The notes under the pieces are model-generated. The model was not told where the DNA came from and ran no database searches. It worked only from the letters and a program-made list of their open reading frames with translations. The position numbers and the translations under genes are program-made. From Streptomyces taklimakanensis (GTDB lineage: Bacteria; Actinomycetota; Actinomycetes; Streptomycetales; Streptomycetaceae), in contig NZ_WIXO01000001.1 in NCBI RefSeq assembly GCF_009709575.1, forward strand, positions 1,736,001 to 1,800,000: a stretch of DNA of 64,000 nucleotides, written 5' to 3'. Below are positions 44,537-55,052 of this stretch, in pieces (within the stretch, counting starts at the first letter, position 1; each line of letters opens with the position of its first letter).

Positions 44537-46647
44537 GGATTGAAGCCCTTCTGGCGCTGGGCCTCGATGGTGCCGTCGGAGTTGACCTTCGGAAGCTCCT
44601 TCTGCGGCTCGGGCAGCAGCGCCCTGTCCGGGTGGACCTTCCCCTCGTCGTCCACGCCGTACAGCGCGTCGTAGATGTTGCGCACGGCGGGGCCGGAGGC
44701 GCCGGAGCCGGTGCCGCCCTGGGAGATCGTCATCACGATCGCGTACTCGTCGGTGTAGGTGGCGAACCACGAGGTGGTCTGCTTGCCGTAGACCTCGGCC
44801 GTACCGGTCTTGGCGTGCATGGGGATCTTGTCCTGCGGCCAGCCGGTGTCGGCGAAGCGCCAGGCGGCGGTGCCCCGGGTGGCCACGCCCTCCAGCGCCT
44901 TGTCCGTCTGCCTCAGGGTCTTGTCGTCCATCGGCAGCCGGGCCTTCTTCTTCGGCTTGATCTCCTTGATCTCCTTGCCGTCCGGGCTGACGATCGCCTT
45001 GCCGACGGTCGGTTCGTAGAGGGTCCCGCCGTTGCTGAGGGCCGCGTAGATGGTGGCCATCTGGATGGGCGTCACCAGGGTGTCGCCCTGGCCGATGGAG
45101 TAGTTGACGCTGTCACCGGCGCGGAGCTTGTTGCCCTCCAGACAGTTCTCGTACGCGATCTTCTCGACGTAGTCGCCGTCCTTCTTGCCGTACTTGCACC
45201 AGGAGTCCTTGTTGAGCTCCCAGTAGTCCTGCTTCCACTGGCGGTCGGGGACGCGTCCGGTGACCTCGTTGGGCAGGTCGATCCCGGTGAGCTTGCCGAG
45301 GCCGAACTCGTGGGCGGTCTTGTAGAACCAGTCGTTCGGCTCCTTCTTCGGGTCGAGTCCGCCGTCCTTCTTCCACTCCTGGTGGGCCAGGGCGTAGTAG
45401 ACGGTGTCGCAGGAGACCTCCAGCGCCCGGCCGAGGTCGATCATGCCGTGGTTCTGCGACTCGAAGTTCTTGAAGACCTGGCCGCCGATGCTGTACGAGG
45501 AGGAGCAGTTGTAGCGTCCGTTGAAGTCGTAACCCGCCTTGACCGCCGCGGCGGTGGGGATCACCTTGAAGATCGAGCCGGGTGCCGCCAACCCCTGGAT
45601 CGACCGGTTGAGCAGCGGGTAGTTGGACTTCTTGCCGGTGAGCGCGGCGTAGTCCTTGGCGGAGATGCCGCCGACCCAGACGTTGGGGTCGTAGTCCGGC
45701 AGGGAGGCCATCGCCACGACGCGGCCGGTCTTGGCCTCCATCACCACCACCGCGCCGGCGTCGGCCTCGTAGTTCCTGCCGGTGTTGTCGTCGTAGACCT
45801 TGCGGGCCTCCTTCATCGCCGCCGCCAACTCCTTCTCGGCGATGGCCTGGACGCGGGCGTCGATGCTGGTGACCAGGCTGGAGCCGGGCTCGGCCTCATC
45901 GCTCTCGGCCTCCCCGATGACCCGGCCGAGGTTGTCCACCCGGTAGCGCGTCACGCCCGCGTCGCCGCGCAACGCGGAGTCGTACTGGCGCTCCAGGCCG
46001 GAGCGGCCGACCTGGTCGGAGCTGAGCAGCGGGGAGTCGCCGTCCTTGGTCTGTTCGATCTCCTCGTCGGTGACCGGCGAGAGGTAGCCGAGCACCTGGG
46101 AGGTCTTGGCGCCGTACGGGGCCGGGTAGCGGCGGACGGCGGTGGGCTCGGCGGTGATGCCGGGGAAGTCCTCCTGGCGTTCGCGGATCTGGAGCGCCTG
46201 CTGTGTGGTGGCCTCGTCGGTGATCGGGATCGGCTGGTAGGGGGAGCCGTTCCAACAGGGCTGCGGGGTCTCCGCGTTGCACAGGCGGATCTTCTCGGAG
46301 ACCTCCTTGTAGGTCATGCCCAGGACGTCGGCGAGCCGGGTGAGCACCGCCTTGCCGCCGTCGTCCATCTTCATCAGCTCGGTGCGGCTGGCCGAGACCA
46401 CCAGTCGGGTCTCGTTGTCGGCCAGCGGCACACCGCGCGCGTCGAGGATGGCACCGCGCACGGCGGGTTGGACGACCTGCTGGACGTGGTTGCCGGCGGC
46501 CTTCTCCGCGTACTCCTCGCCGTTGCGGATCTGGAGGTACCACAGCCGCCCGCCGAGGGTGAGCATCAGCGAGAAGACCAGGACCTGGATGGCGATCAGT
46601 CGAATGGTGACCCGGGGCGTGCGCCCGGTCTCGGGGATGTTGCTCAC
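44533..46647 (-). CDS. mrdA: penicillin-binding protein 2 (transpeptidase)
   Basis: A 704-aa class B PBP. There is an N-terminal membrane helix (IAIQVLVFSLMLTLGGRLWYLQI), then the dimerisation/pedestal domain. The active site has SIFK in AAPGSIFKVIPTAAA near residue 360, an S-x-x of the type YSIGQGDTLVTP near 505 and KTGTAEVYGKQTTSW near 600. It crosslinks wall peptides made with RodA. The GTG start has GAGGGAGG upstream, and mreD ends 13 bp before it. Confidence 0.97.
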   Translation of the reverse strand: MSNIPETGRTPRVTIRLIAIQVLVFSLMLTLGGRLWYLQIRNGEEYAEKAAGNHVQQVVQPAVRGAILDARGVPLADNETRLVVSASRTELMKMDDGGKAVLTRLADVLGMTYKEVSEKIRLCNAETPQPCWNGSPYQPIPITDEATTQQALQIRERQEDFPGITAEPTAVRRYPAPYGAKTSQVLGYLSPVTDEEIEQTKDGDSPLLSSDQVGRSGLERQYDSALRGDAGVTRYRVDNLGRVIGEAESDEAEPGSSLVTSIDARVQAIAEKELAAAMKEARKVYDDNTGRNYEADAGAVVVMEAKTGRVVAMASLPDYDPNVWVGGISAKDYAALTGKKSNYPLLNRSIQGLAAPGSIFKVIPTAAAVKAGYDFNGRYNCSSSYSIGGQVFKNFESQNHGMIDLGRALEVSCDTVYYALAHQEWKKDGGLDPKKEPNDWFYKTAHEFGLGKLTGIDLPNEVTGRVPDRQWKQDYWELNKDSWCKYGKKDGDYVEKIAYENCLEGNKLRAGDSVNYSIGQGDTLVTPIQMATIYAALSNGGTLYEPTVGKAIVSPDGKEIKEIKPKKKARLPMDDKTLRQTDKALEGVATRGTAAWRFADTGWPQDKIPMHAKTGTAEVYGKQTTSWFATYTDEYAIVMTISQGGTGSGASGPAVRNIYDALYGVDDEGKVHPDRALLPEPQKELPKVNSDGTIEAQRQKGFNP

Positions 46648-46660
46648 TGCTCCGCCTCCC

Positions 46661-47371
46661 TCACAGTCGCTTGACGCCCTTGATCCGTCCCGTGCCGCTC
46701 TTGGGGGACCTGATCAGCAGGCCACCGCCGCGCCGGCCTCCGCCGCGGGCCGCGCCGCCGAGCCCCTTGGCGCGGGTCCGGCCCCGCAGCCACCCTCCGG
46801 AGCCCGACAGCCCTCCGAGGCCGCGGGTGCCCTCGACCGCGCTGCCTCCGGACGCCTCGGCGAGCGGGTCGTGTTCGGTGCGGCGGGCCAGCGCCATCAC
46901 CGCCGGGACGGTGAAGGGAGCCAGCAGCAGGTCGTACACGGTGGCCGTCGTCAGCAGTACGCCCAGACCGACGTGGCGGGCCGCGGTGTCGCCGACCAGC
47001 GCTCCGACACCCGCGTACAGCAGCGTCGAGGAGAGCGCGGCGCCCGCCACCACGAGCATCGGGACGGTGGCGCTGCGGTGCCTGCCGCTCTCCGGCTTGG
47101 TGAGCCCGGCGGCGTAGCCGACGACGCACAGCACCAGGGCGTAACGGCCCACCGCGTGATCGGCGGGCGGGGCGAGGTCGGCCAGCAGGCCGGCGCCGAA
47201 GCCGACCAGGGCGCCGCCGGTGTGGCCGTAGACCAGGGCCAGGGCCAGGACGGTCAACAACAGCAGGTCGGGGACGGCGCCGGGCAACTGGAGCCGGGCC
47301 AGCACGCTGACCTGGAGCACCAGGGCGACGACGGCGAGCGCGGCGGAGAGCAGGATCCGGTTGAGGTGCAT
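46661..47371 (-). CDS. mreD: rod shape-determining protein MreD
   Basis: A 236-aa membrane protein with about five segments, beginning MHLNRILLSAALAVVALVLQV. The central part VPDLLLLTVLALALVYGHTGG fits MreD. The last 70 residues form a basic Gly/Arg/Ser tail, an extension compared with E. coli MreD. It lies two bases after the mreC stop. Confidence 0.92.
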   Translation of the reverse strand: MHLNRILLSAALAVVALVLQVSVLARLQLPGAVPDLLLLTVLALALVYGHTGGALVGFGAGLLADLAPPADHAVGRYALVLCVVGYAAGLTKPESGRHRSATVPMLVVAGAALSSTLLYAGVGALVGDTAARHVGLGVLLTTATVYDLLLAPFTVPAVMALARRTEHDPLAEASGGSAVEGTRGLGGLSGSGGWLRGRTRAKGLGGAARGGGRRGGGLLIRSPKSGTGRIKGVKRL

Positions 47372-47373
47372 CG

Positions 47374-48309
47374 CTACTGGTCAGCTCCTGGGGAGGCGCT
47401 CGCGGAGGGGGTGACGGTCACGGTGACCGTCGGGGCGGGCCGGGGCGTCGAGGGAGGCGGGAGCACCGCGTCCCGCGGGTCGGTGCGGGGCGCCTTGACC
47501 ACGACGCCGACGATGTCGAGCTTGGTGAAGCCGACGTACGGCCGCACCCGTACCGTCCGGGTGAGGCCACCGCTGTGCGGATCGACCTGGACGACCTCGC
47601 CGACCGGCACCCCGGGCACGAACGGCCGGTCGTTGCTGGAGCCGAAGGTGACCAGGCGATCGCCCTTCTTCACCTCGGCCTTGCTGTTGAGGAGCTGGAC
47701 GGTCAGCGCGCTGTCGCCGCGTCCGTTGGCGAAGCCCAGCTCACCGGTGCCCTCCAACCGGGTCCCGACGGTGAAGTCCGGGTCGTTGGCGAGCAGCACG
47801 GTCGAGGTGCTCGGCCCGACGGTGGTGACGCGGCCGACGAGCCCGTCGCCGTTGATGACGGTCATGTCGCGCTTGATCCCGTCGCGCTCGCCGACGTCGA
47901 GCGTGACCGTCCAGGAGAAGCCCTGGGCGGCGCCGATCCCGATGACCTGGGCCGCCTTGACGCCGTATCGGCCGGCTCCCGCGGTCCTCAGCAGCTTCTC
48001 CACCTGCTCGCCGCGGGAACCGTCGCGGTCGGAGGCGGCGAGCCTCTGCTTCAACTCGGCGTTCTCCCGCTCCAGCGCGCTGATCCGGTCGTACCGCTCA
48101 CCGGAGTCCCGCACGGCCGCGATGGCGTTGCCGACCGGGTCGACCGCACCGGCGACACCGTTCTCCACCGGACCGAGGACGGAGGCGGCGACCTGCCGCG
48201 CGCCGTCCAGCGGAGACCGCTCACCGCCGCGGATGTCCACCGTGATCAGTGCGAACGCGATGGCGACCAGCAGAACGAGCAGCAGCCGGCTCTCTCGTGT
48301 ATCCCTCAC
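47374..48309 (-). CDS. mreC: rod shape-determining protein MreC
   Basis: A 311-aa protein with an N-terminal membrane helix (LLLVLLVAIAFALITVDI), a coiled coil (YDRISALERENAELKQRLAA) and a beta-barrel periplasmic domain (VVNGDGLVGRVTTVGPSTSTV-type region, LLANDPDFTVGTRLEG). It has a Pro/Thr-rich tail. MreC scaffolds PBP2 and RodA. The GTG start is separated from mreB by 138 bp with hairpins. Confidence 0.95.
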   Translation of the reverse strand: MRDTRESRLLLVLLVAIAFALITVDIRGGERSPLDGARQVAASVLGPVENGVAGAVDPVGNAIAAVRDSGERYDRISALERENAELKQRLAASDRDGSRGEQVEKLLRTAGAGRYGVKAAQVIGIGAAQGFSWTVTLDVGERDGIKRDMTVINGDGLVGRVTTVGPSTSTVLLANDPDFTVGTRLEGTGELGFANGRGDSALTVQLLNSKAEVKKGDRLVTFGSSNDRPFVPGVPVGEVVQVDPHSGGLTRTVRVRPYVGFTKLDIVGVVVKAPRTDPRDAVLPPPSTPRPAPTVTVTVTPSASASPGADQ

Positions 48310-48373
48310 GTGCGACGGCCGTGCCTTCCCCTTGTTGGACCTGTCTGACCGTGGTGTTGATCTGTTCTCGGTT

Positions 48374-48442
48374 CACCCGCCGGGCCGCCTCGGCGAAGCG
48401 GCCCGAACGGGTGGGCCGCGGCGGCGCGACCGCCCGGCCCAC
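48374..48442 (-). promoter_or_regulatory. two tandem hairpins between mreB and mreC
   Basis: Two adjacent GC-rich imperfect hairpins, 48374-48413 (arms CACCCG..CGGGCCGC and GCGGCCCG..CGGGTG) and 48411-48442 (arms GTGGGCCG and CGGCCCAC), lie just after the mreB stop. They could terminate part of the transcription or stabilise the mreB 3' end, giving more MreB than MreCD. Confidence 0.5.
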
Positions 48443-48447
48443 CGGCG

Positions 48448-49479
48448 TCACCGTCGCGGCTGTGCGTCCAGCACCTGCTGGAGTGCCTCGAACTCCTCGA
48501 CGCACTTGCCCGACCCCAGCGCCACCGAGTCCAGCGGGTTCTCGGCGATGTGGATGGGCATGCCCGTCTCGCGCCGCAGCCGCTCGTCCAGACCGCGCAG
48601 CAGGGCGCCGCCGCCGGTGAGCACGATGCCGCGGTCCATGATGTCGCCGGAGAGCTCCGGCGGACACTTGTCGAGGGTGGTCTTCACCGCGTCCACGATG
48701 GAGTTGACGGGCTCCTCGATCGCCTTGCGCACCTCGGCGGCCGAGATCACCACCGTCTTCGGCAGCCCGCTGACCAGGTCGCGGCCGCGGATCTCGGTGT
48801 GCTCGTCGGTCTCCAGGTCGTACGCCGACCCGATGGTGATCTTGATGCTCTCGGCGCTGCGCTCGCCCAGCAGGAGGCTGTACTCCTTCTTGATGTGCTG
48901 GATGATCGCGTTGTCCAACTCGTCGCCCGCCACTCGGATGGACTGCGCCGTGACGATCCCGCCCAGGGAGATCACCGCGACCTCGGTGGTGCCGCCGCCG
49001 ATGTCGACGACCATGTTCCCCGTCGCCTCGTGGACCGGCAGGCCCGAGCCGATCGCCGCGGCCATCGGCTCCTCGATGATGTGCACCTGGCGGGCACCGG
49101 CCTGGGTGGACGCCTCGATGACCGCACGGCGCTCGACGCCCGTGATCCCGGAGGGGACGCAGACGACCACCCGGGGGCGGGCGAGGTAGCGTCGTTTGTG
49201 GATCTTGAGGATGAAGTAGCGGAGCATCCGTTCGGTGATCTCGAAGTCGGCGATCACCCCGTCCTTGAGGGGACGGACCGCCACGATGTTGCCGGGGGTG
49301 CGGCCGATCATCTTCTTCGCCTCGGCGCCGACCGCGAGGATTCCGCCGGTGTTGGTGTTGATGGCGACGACCGATGGCTCGTTGAGAACGATCCCGCGAC
49401 CCCTGACGTACACCAGCGTGTTGGCGGTCCCGAGGTCGACAGCCATGTCACGGCCGATGAACGACATGTTGTTCGCCAT
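48448..49479 (-). CDS. mreB: actin-like cytoskeletal protein MreB
   Basis: A 343-aa actin-fold ATPase. It has [14 protein letters not shown] (phosphate 1), [29 protein letters not shown] (phosphate 2) and [17 protein letters not shown] (adenosine motif). Full length for the family. A start four codons later at MSFIGRD is also possible. It directs wall synthesis and in Streptomyces mainly supports spore-wall integrity. It heads the mreBCD-mrdA-rodA run and has its own 270-bp upstream region. Confidence 0.98.
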   Translation of the reverse strand: MANNMSFIGRDMAVDLGTANTLVYVRGRGIVLNEPSVVAINTNTGGILAVGAEAKKMIGRTPGNIVAVRPLKDGVIADFEITERMLRYFILKIHKRRYLARPRVVVCVPSGITGVERRAVIEASTQAGARQVHIIEEPMAAAIGSGLPVHEATGNMVVDIGGGTTEVAVISLGGIVTAQSIRVAGDELDNAIIQHIKKEYSLLLGERSAESIKITIGSAYDLETDEHTEIRGRDLVSGLPKTVVISAAEVRKAIEEPVNSIVDAVKTTLDKCPPELSGDIMDRGIVLTGGGALLRGLDERLRRETGMPIHIAENPLDSVALGSGKCVEEFEALQQVLDAQPRR

Positions 49480-49692
49480 GAGGATACGTCAGGCCTTCCG
49501 ACTGGAGCGATGTGAGGGGAGGACGACAGCGTGCGCTGCGGGGCCCGGAGAAGTTTCCATCGTAGTCGCGCTCGTTCGAACGCGGTGGGAGGGTTCCTCC
49601 TCCGTCATTGTCGGCGGAACACGAGTCATCCCCATATGTGAGGACGTCGCGTCCGGGTGATTCGTTCCCCCGACTGGGGGCGAATCCACGAT

Positions 49693-49720
49693 GGGGCGAT
49701 CGAATTCCATCGATCGCCCC
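49693..49720 (-). terminator. terminator of ndk
   Basis: A perfect 11-bp stem (49693-49703 with 49710-49720) and 6-base loop lie 31 bases beyond the ndk stop. Confidence 0.78.
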
Positions 49721-49751
49721 AGGTCAAGGGTTTTGCAGGCCTGACAGCCGA

Positions 49752-50165
49752 TCAGGAGTGGGAGGGGAAGAAAATCTTCATCTCCCGTTCGGCGGACTCC
49801 TCGGAGTCGGACGCGTGAATGAGGTTCTCACGCACGATCGTTCCGAAATCCCCCCGGATGGAGCCGGGCGCCGCGGCGATCGGGTCGGTCGGACCCGCCA
49901 GGGCGCGCACCCCCTCGATCACCCTCTCGCCCTCGACGACCATCACCACGGCCGGCCCCGAGGTCATGAACTCCAGCAGCGGCTCGTAGAACGGGCGACC
50001 GACGTGCTCGGCGTAGTGCTGCTCCAGCGTCTCGCGGTCCAGCGCGCGCAGCTCCAGGGCGCTGATCGTCCATCCGGCCTTGCGCTCGATGCGTCCGACG
50101 ATCTCACCGATCAGCCCCCGCCGGACGGCATCGGGCTTGAGGAGGACGAGGGTGCGCTGGCTCAT
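49752..50165 (-). CDS. ndk: nucleoside diphosphate kinase
   Basis: A 137-aa enzyme that balances NTP pools by gamma-phosphate transfer. It begins RTLVLLKPDAVRRGLIGEI and contains the active-site histidine in NLIHASDSEESAEREM near residue 117. Normal length. The ATG has AAGGAG upstream. It is the last gene of the valS-folC-DUF4233-ndk run, ended by a hairpin. Confidence 0.98.
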   Translation of the reverse strand: MSQRTLVLLKPDAVRRGLIGEIVGRIERKAGWTISALELRALDRETLEQHYAEHVGRPFYEPLLEFMTSGPAVVMVVEGERVIEGVRALAGPTDPIAAAPGSIRGDFGTIVRENLIHASDSEESAEREMKIFFPSHS

Positions 50166-50267
50166 GGTCGGCGGCTCCTTGGGGGAATCGACGGTGTCAC
50201 GGGTTTACGGGTGCTCAGAGGTTACAGGGAAGCCGTCCCCGCCCCGGCGGCACCCGCCCCACCACCG

Positions 50268-50618
50268 TCAGGCCGTGTCGGCCGCGGCCGCGTTCCGGGC
50301 CTTCGCCTCGTCGATCTTCCGGCCGAAGTGGACCGACGCCCACCACAGACCGGCGAAGAGCGTACCGAGGAAGAACATCGCCGGGACGACGAAGCCGGAG
50401 GCGATCAGGCCGATCTGGAGCGCCCACCCCATCCGGAGCGCGCCGGGCCGGCCGAGCACCCCGCACAGCAGCAGGCAGAGCACCATCGCCACACCGCCGA
50501 CCGTCCACACCGTCGACGCCGGCAGGTCGCCGAGCCGCATCGCCACCAGGGAGGCGAAGCCGATGACCAGGAACTCCCCGACGAGCGTGGCGGCGCAGAG
50601 CGTACGCACCGTCGTCAC
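50268..50618 (-). CDS. DUF4233 small membrane protein
   Basis: A 116-aa protein with about three or four hydrophobic segments (LVGEFLVIGFASLVAM, VWTVGGVAMVLCLLLCGVLG, ALQIGLIASGFVVPAMFFLG). DUF4233 proteins sit next to folC across actinobacteria. Role is unknown. The GTG start overlaps the folC stop by four bases, so it is translationally coupled to folC. Confidence 0.85.
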   Translation of the reverse strand: MTTVRTLCAATLVGEFLVIGFASLVAMRLGDLPASTVWTVGGVAMVLCLLLCGVLGRPGALRMGWALQIGLIASGFVVPAMFFLGTLFAGLWWASVHFGRKIDEAKARNAAAADTA

Positions 50619-52171
50619 CTGTCCTTTCCGAGCAGCAGCCGGGCCTCGCCGACGGTGACGACCGATCCGGTCACCAGCACGCCCGCGCCCGCGTACTCGC
50701 CCTCCTCCTCGGCCAGGGTGATGGCCTCCTCCAACGCGTCGTCCAGCCGCGGCTCGACCTGGATCCGCTCCTCGCCGAAGACCTCGACGGCCAGGGCGGC
50801 CAGCTCGTCCACGTCCATGGCGCGGGTGGTGGCGTTGCGGGTCACCACGACCTCGGCGAAGATCGGCTCGAACGCCTCCAGCAGCCCACGCACGTCCTTG
50901 TCCGCGCTGGGGGCGACCACTCCGACCAGCCGGCTGAAGCCGAACGCCTCGGTGATCGCCGCGGCGGTGGCCCGGGCCCCCGCCGGATTGTGCGCGGCGT
51001 CCAGGACGACGGTGGGGCTGCGGCGCACCACCTCCAGCCGGCCCGGGGAGGTCACGGAGGCGAAGGCCGCCCGGACGGCGTCGATGTCCAGGGCACGGGC
51101 GTGCTCGGAACCGATGCCGAAGAACGCCTCGACCGCGGCGAGCGCCACGGCGGCGTTGTGCGCCATGTGGGCGCCGTGCAGGGGCAGGAACACCTCCGGG
51201 TACTCCCCGCCCAGCCCGCGCAGCGTCAGCAGCTGACCGCCGACGGCGACCTCCCGGGAGACCACACCGAACTCCAGGCCCTCACGGGCGACCGTGGCGT
51301 CCATCTCCACGGCCTTCCGCAGGATCACCGAGGCCGCCTCCACCGGCTGCTGGGCCAGGACGACAGTGGCGTCCCGCTTGACGATGCCGGACTTCTCCCT
51401 CGCGATCTCCTCGGGCGTCGTGCCCAACCGGTCGGTGTGGTCCAGGGAGATGGGGGTGACGACGGCGACGCCCGCGTCGATCACGTTGGTGGCGTCCCAA
51501 CTGCCGCCCATGCCGACCTCGACGACCGCCACGTCCACGGGCGCGTCGGCGAAGGCCGCGTACGCCATGCCGGTGACGACCTCGAAGAACGACAGTCGGT
51601 GGGCGCAGGAGGCGTCGACCATCTCGACGTACGGCTTGAGGTCCCGGTACGTCTCGATGAACTTCTCGGGGGAGATCGGCGCGCCGTCCAGACTGATCCG
51701 CTCGGTCATGGACTGCACGTGCGGACTGCTGTAGCGGCCGGTGCGCAGCTCGAACGCGCCGAGCAGCGCCTCGATCATGCGGGCGGTGGAGGTCTTGCCG
51801 TTGGTGCCGGTGACGTGGATGGCGGGGTAGGAGCGCTGCGGCTCGCCGAGGAGGTCCATCAGCGCGGCGATCCGCTCCAGGGACGGCTCCAGCCGCGTCT
51901 CGGGCCAGCGGCCGAGCAGTTCGGCCTCGACGTGGCGCAGCTCGCGGTCCACCTCCGGGTCCTCGGGCCGGGTGGGCAGGTCGGCGGGGGGCGGGCCCGC
52001 CTGGGTGCGCAGGGTGCGGCTGCCCGCCTCGATCACGGCGAGGTCGGGGTCCCGGTCGGTCTCGGCGCCGACGATCTCCTCGAACCGGTCCGCGGGGTCG
52101 TCGGGGCCGACGTCCTCGCCGGTGTCGTCGCCGGGACCGTCGTGCGGGTCGTGCGGAGGGTGCTCACTCAC
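50615..52171 (-). CDS. folC: bifunctional folylpolyglutamate/dihydrofolate synthase
   Basis: A 518-aa Mur-ligase-like enzyme that adds glutamate to folates and to dihydropteroate. It has the ATP loop HVTGTNGKTSTARM, then RYSSPHVQSMTERI, VEVGMGGSWDATNVI, SLDHTDRLGTTPEEIAREK and VLDAAHNPAGA. The first 75 residues are an acidic disordered extension. The GTG at 52171 is preferred over a start in the longer frame. It lies 87 bp after valS. Confidence 0.95.
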   Translation of the reverse strand: MSEHPPHDPHDGPGDDTGEDVGPDDPADRFEEIVGAETDRDPDLAVIEAGSRTLRTQAGPPPADLPTRPEDPEVDRELRHVEAELLGRWPETRLEPSLERIAALMDLLGEPQRSYPAIHVTGTNGKTSTARMIEALLGAFELRTGRYSSPHVQSMTERISLDGAPISPEKFIETYRDLKPYVEMVDASCAHRLSFFEVVTGMAYAAFADAPVDVAVVEVGMGGSWDATNVIDAGVAVVTPISLDHTDRLGTTPEEIAREKSGIVKRDATVVLAQQPVEAASVILRKAVEMDATVAREGLEFGVVSREVAVGGQLLTLRGLGGEYPEVFLPLHGAHMAHNAAVALAAVEAFFGIGSEHARALDIDAVRAAFASVTSPGRLEVVRRSPTVVLDAAHNPAGARATAAAITEAFGFSRLVGVVAPSADKDVRGLLEAFEPIFAEVVVTRNATTRAMDVDELAALAVEVFGEERIQVEPRLDDALEEAITLAEEEGEYAGAGVLVTGSVVTVGEARLLLGKDR

Positions 52172-52258
52172 CGTTTCAGTGTACGGAGACAGCGGCAGCC
52201 GCCACGCCCGGCCCGGGCTCTCTCGTCGCACCGGTCGTACTACCCGTTTTCGACGGCC

Positions 52259-54907
52259 CTAGCCCTGCGGGAGCGCGTCCAACTGGGCGGTGATCCGGGC
52301 GATGTCCGCCTCGGCCCGCGCCCTGCGGTCCCGGATCTTGGCGACCACGTGGTCGGGGGCCTTGGCCAGGAAGCCCTCGTTGCCGAGCTTGGCCGTGCTC
52401 TGCGCCAGTTCCTTCTCCGCCGCCGCCAGGTCCTTCGCCAGCCGCTTGCGCTCGGCCGCGAAGTCGATCGCGTCGGAGAGGTCCAGCTCGACCCTGGCGC
52501 CCGCCACCGGAAGCGAGGCGGTGGTCCGGAAGCCCTCGCCCTCGGGCTGGAGCCGGGACAGGGAGCGGATGGCCGTCTCGTGCGCCGCCAGCGAAGTCCC
52601 CTCCAGGGCGAGGCGGGCCGGGACGCGCTGGCCCGGCTGGAGGCCCTGGTCGGCGCGGAAGCGGCGGACCTCGGTGATCACCTGCCGGAGGGTGGCGATC
52701 TCCTCCTCGGCCGCCGCGTCACGGAAGCCGGAGTCGGCCGGCCAGTCGGCGATCACGACGGACTCCCGGCCCGTCAGCGTCGTCCACAGCGTCTCGGTGA
52801 CGAACGGCATCACCGGATGGAGCAGTCGCAAGGTGACGTCGAGGACCTCGCCCAGGACGCGGGCGGAGCGCCGGGCCGCCTCGCCGCCCTCGGCGAAGGT
52901 GGTCTTGGACAGCTCGACGTACCAGTCGAAGACCTCGTCCCACGCGAAGTGGTACAGAAGGTCGGAGAGCTTGGCGAACTGGTAGTCGTCGTAGTGGGCG
53001 TCCACCTCGGCCACGACCGTGTTCAACCGGGAGAGGATCCACCGGTCGGTCGCCGACAACTCCTCGGGCGCGGGCAGCTCGCCCTCGACCGTGGCGCCGT
53101 TCATCAGGGCGAACCGGGTGGCGTTCCAGACCTTGTTGGCGAAGTTGCGGGACGCCTGGACCCAGTCCTCGCCGATGGGGACGTCGACACCGGGGTTGGC
53201 GCCGCGGGCGAGCGTGAAGCGCAGCGCGTCGGAGCCGTAGGTGTCCATCCAGTCCAGCGGGTTGACCGCGTTGCCGAAGGACTTCGACATCTTCTTGCCG
53301 AACTGGTCGCGGACCATGCCGTGCAGCACGATCCGGTGGAACGGCGGGGTGCCGTCCATCGCGTACAGCCCGAACATCATCATCCGGGCGACCCAGAAGA
53401 AGAGGATGTCGTAGCCGGTGACCAGGACGGAGTTCGGGTAGAACTTCGCCAGGCTCTCCGTCCGCTCGGGCCAGCCGAGCGTGGAGAACGGCCACAGGCC
53501 GGAGGAGAACCAGGTGTCCAGGACGTCGCTCTCCTGGTGCCAGCCCTCGCCGGTCGGGGGCTCCTCGTCGGGGCCGACGCAGACCGTCTCGCCGTTCGGG
53601 CCGTACCAGACCGGGATGCGGTGGCCCCACCACAGTTGGCGGGAGATGCACCAGTCGTGGAGGTTGTCGACCCAGTCGAAGTACCGCTTCTCCATCTCCC
53701 GGGGGTGGACGGTGACCCGCCCGTCGCGCACCGCGTCACCGGCGGCCTTCGCCAGCGGGCCGACCTTCACCCACCACTGCATCGACAGCCGCGGCTCGAT
53801 GGTGGTCTTGCAGCGCGAGCAGTGGCCGACGGAGTGGACGTAGGGGCGCTTCTCGGCGACGATCCGGCCCTCGGCGCGCAGCGCGGCGACGACCGCCGAA
53901 CGGGCCTCCAGCCGGTCCAGGCCCTGGAACGGGCCGTGGGCGGTGATCACGGCGTGCTCGTCCATGACCGTGACGTTCGGCAGGTCGTGGCGGCGGCCGA
54001 TCTCGAAGTCGTTCGGGTCGTGCGCCGGGGTGACCTTGACGGCACCGGTGCCGAACTCGGGGTCCACGTGCTCGTCGGCGACGACCGGGATGCGCCGGCC
54101 GGTGAGCGGCAGCTCGATCTCGGTGCCGACGAGGTGGGTGTAGCGCTCGTCGGCGGGGTGGACGGCCACGGCGGTGTCGCCGAGCATCGTCTCGGCGCGG
54201 GTGGTGGCGACGACGATGGAGTCCTCGCCCTCGCCGTAGCGGATCGAGACCAGTTCGCCGTCCTGGTCGGCGTACTCCACCTCGATGTCGGAGATGGCCG
54301 TCAGACAGCGCGGGCACCAGTTGATGATCCGCTCGGCCCGGTAGATCAGCTCGTCGTCGTAGAGCCGCTTGAAGATCGTCTGAACGGCGCGGGAGAGCCC
54401 CTCGTCCATGGTGAAGCGCTCGCGCGACCAGGCGACGCCGTCGCCCAGCCGTCGCATCTGGCCCGAGATCCGGCCGCCGGACTCCGCCTTCCACCGCCAC
54501 ACGCGCTCGACGAACGCCTCGCGGCCCAGGTCGTGGCGGGACTTGCCCTCCTTGGCCAGCTCGCGCTCGACGACGTTCTGGGTGGCGATGCCCGCGTGGT
54601 CCATGCCCGGCTGCCACAGCGTCTCGTGGCCCTGCATCCGCTTGCGGCGGGTGAGGGCGTCGATCAGCGTGTGCTCGAAGGCGTGGCCCAGGTGCAGGCT
54701 GCCGGTGACGTTGGGCGGCGGGATGACGATCGCGTACGGCGGCTTGTCGCTTCCGGCGTCCGCCTCGAAGTAACCGCGCTCCACCCAGCGCTCGTACAGC
54801 TTCTCCTCTACCTCGGCCGGAACGTACTGGGTCGGCAGACTGGCATGGGCGCTGTTCGAAGGCTCCGCCCCGGCGGGGGGCGGGCTCTGCTGAGTGTTCT
54901 CGGTCAC
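52259..54907 (-). CDS. valS: valyl-tRNA synthetase
   Basis: An 882-aa class I synthetase that charges tRNA-Val. HIGH appears as [19 protein letters not shown] near residue 63 and KMSKS as [15 protein letters not shown] near 540. An editing domain is inserted between, and the C-terminal coiled coil reads [20 protein letters not shown]. The GTG start gives [16 protein letters not shown]. An upstream extension is rejected. I see no T-box or leucine-style leader in the 145 bp upstream. Confidence 0.98.
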   Translation of the reverse strand: MTENTQQSPPPAGAEPSNSAHASLPTQYVPAEVEEKLYERWVERGYFEADAGSDKPPYAIVIPPPNVTGSLHLGHAFEHTLIDALTRRKRMQGHETLWQPGMDHAGIATQNVVERELAKEGKSRHDLGREAFVERVWRWKAESGGRISGQMRRLGDGVAWSRERFTMDEGLSRAVQTIFKRLYDDELIYRAERIINWCPRCLTAISDIEVEYADQDGELVSIRYGEGEDSIVVATTRAETMLGDTAVAVHPADERYTHLVGTEIELPLTGRRIPVVADEHVDPEFGTGAVKVTPAHDPNDFEIGRRHDLPNVTVMDEHAVITAHGPFQGLDRLEARSAVVAALRAEGRIVAEKRPYVHSVGHCSRCKTTIEPRLSMQWWVKVGPLAKAAGDAVRDGRVTVHPREMEKRYFDWVDNLHDWCISRQLWWGHRIPVWYGPNGETVCVGPDEEPPTGEGWHQESDVLDTWFSSGLWPFSTLGWPERTESLAKFYPNSVLVTGYDILFFWVARMMMFGLYAMDGTPPFHRIVLHGMVRDQFGKKMSKSFGNAVNPLDWMDTYGSDALRFTLARGANPGVDVPIGEDWVQASRNFANKVWNATRFALMNGATVEGELPAPEELSATDRWILSRLNTVVAEVDAHYDDYQFAKLSDLLYHFAWDEVFDWYVELSKTTFAEGGEAARRSARVLGEVLDVTLRLLHPVMPFVTETLWTTLTGRESVVIADWPADSGFRDAAAEEEIATLRQVITEVRRFRADQGLQPGQRVPARLALEGTSLAAHETAIRSLSRLQPEGEGFRTTASLPVAGARVELDLSDAIDFAAERKRLAKDLAAAEKELAQSTAKLGNEGFLAKAPDHVVAKIRDRRARAEADIARITAQLDALPQG

Positions 54908-55052
54908 GACGGCCAGTGTACGGGCCGCTCTGCGACAGTCTCGAACCGGTTTGGGGGTCCGGTGCGCCCGCCGGCGGCACCGTCCGACAGGATGGGAGCC
55001 GCGTACGCACGCACATGTCGTCAACCATGTTCGTCAAAGGGGGAGCCCCAGC

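Noticed and set aside
54908..55052. Possible T-box or leader peptide upstream of valS
   Set aside because: I found no specifier loop, T-box sequence or valine-rich leader ORF with a terminator.
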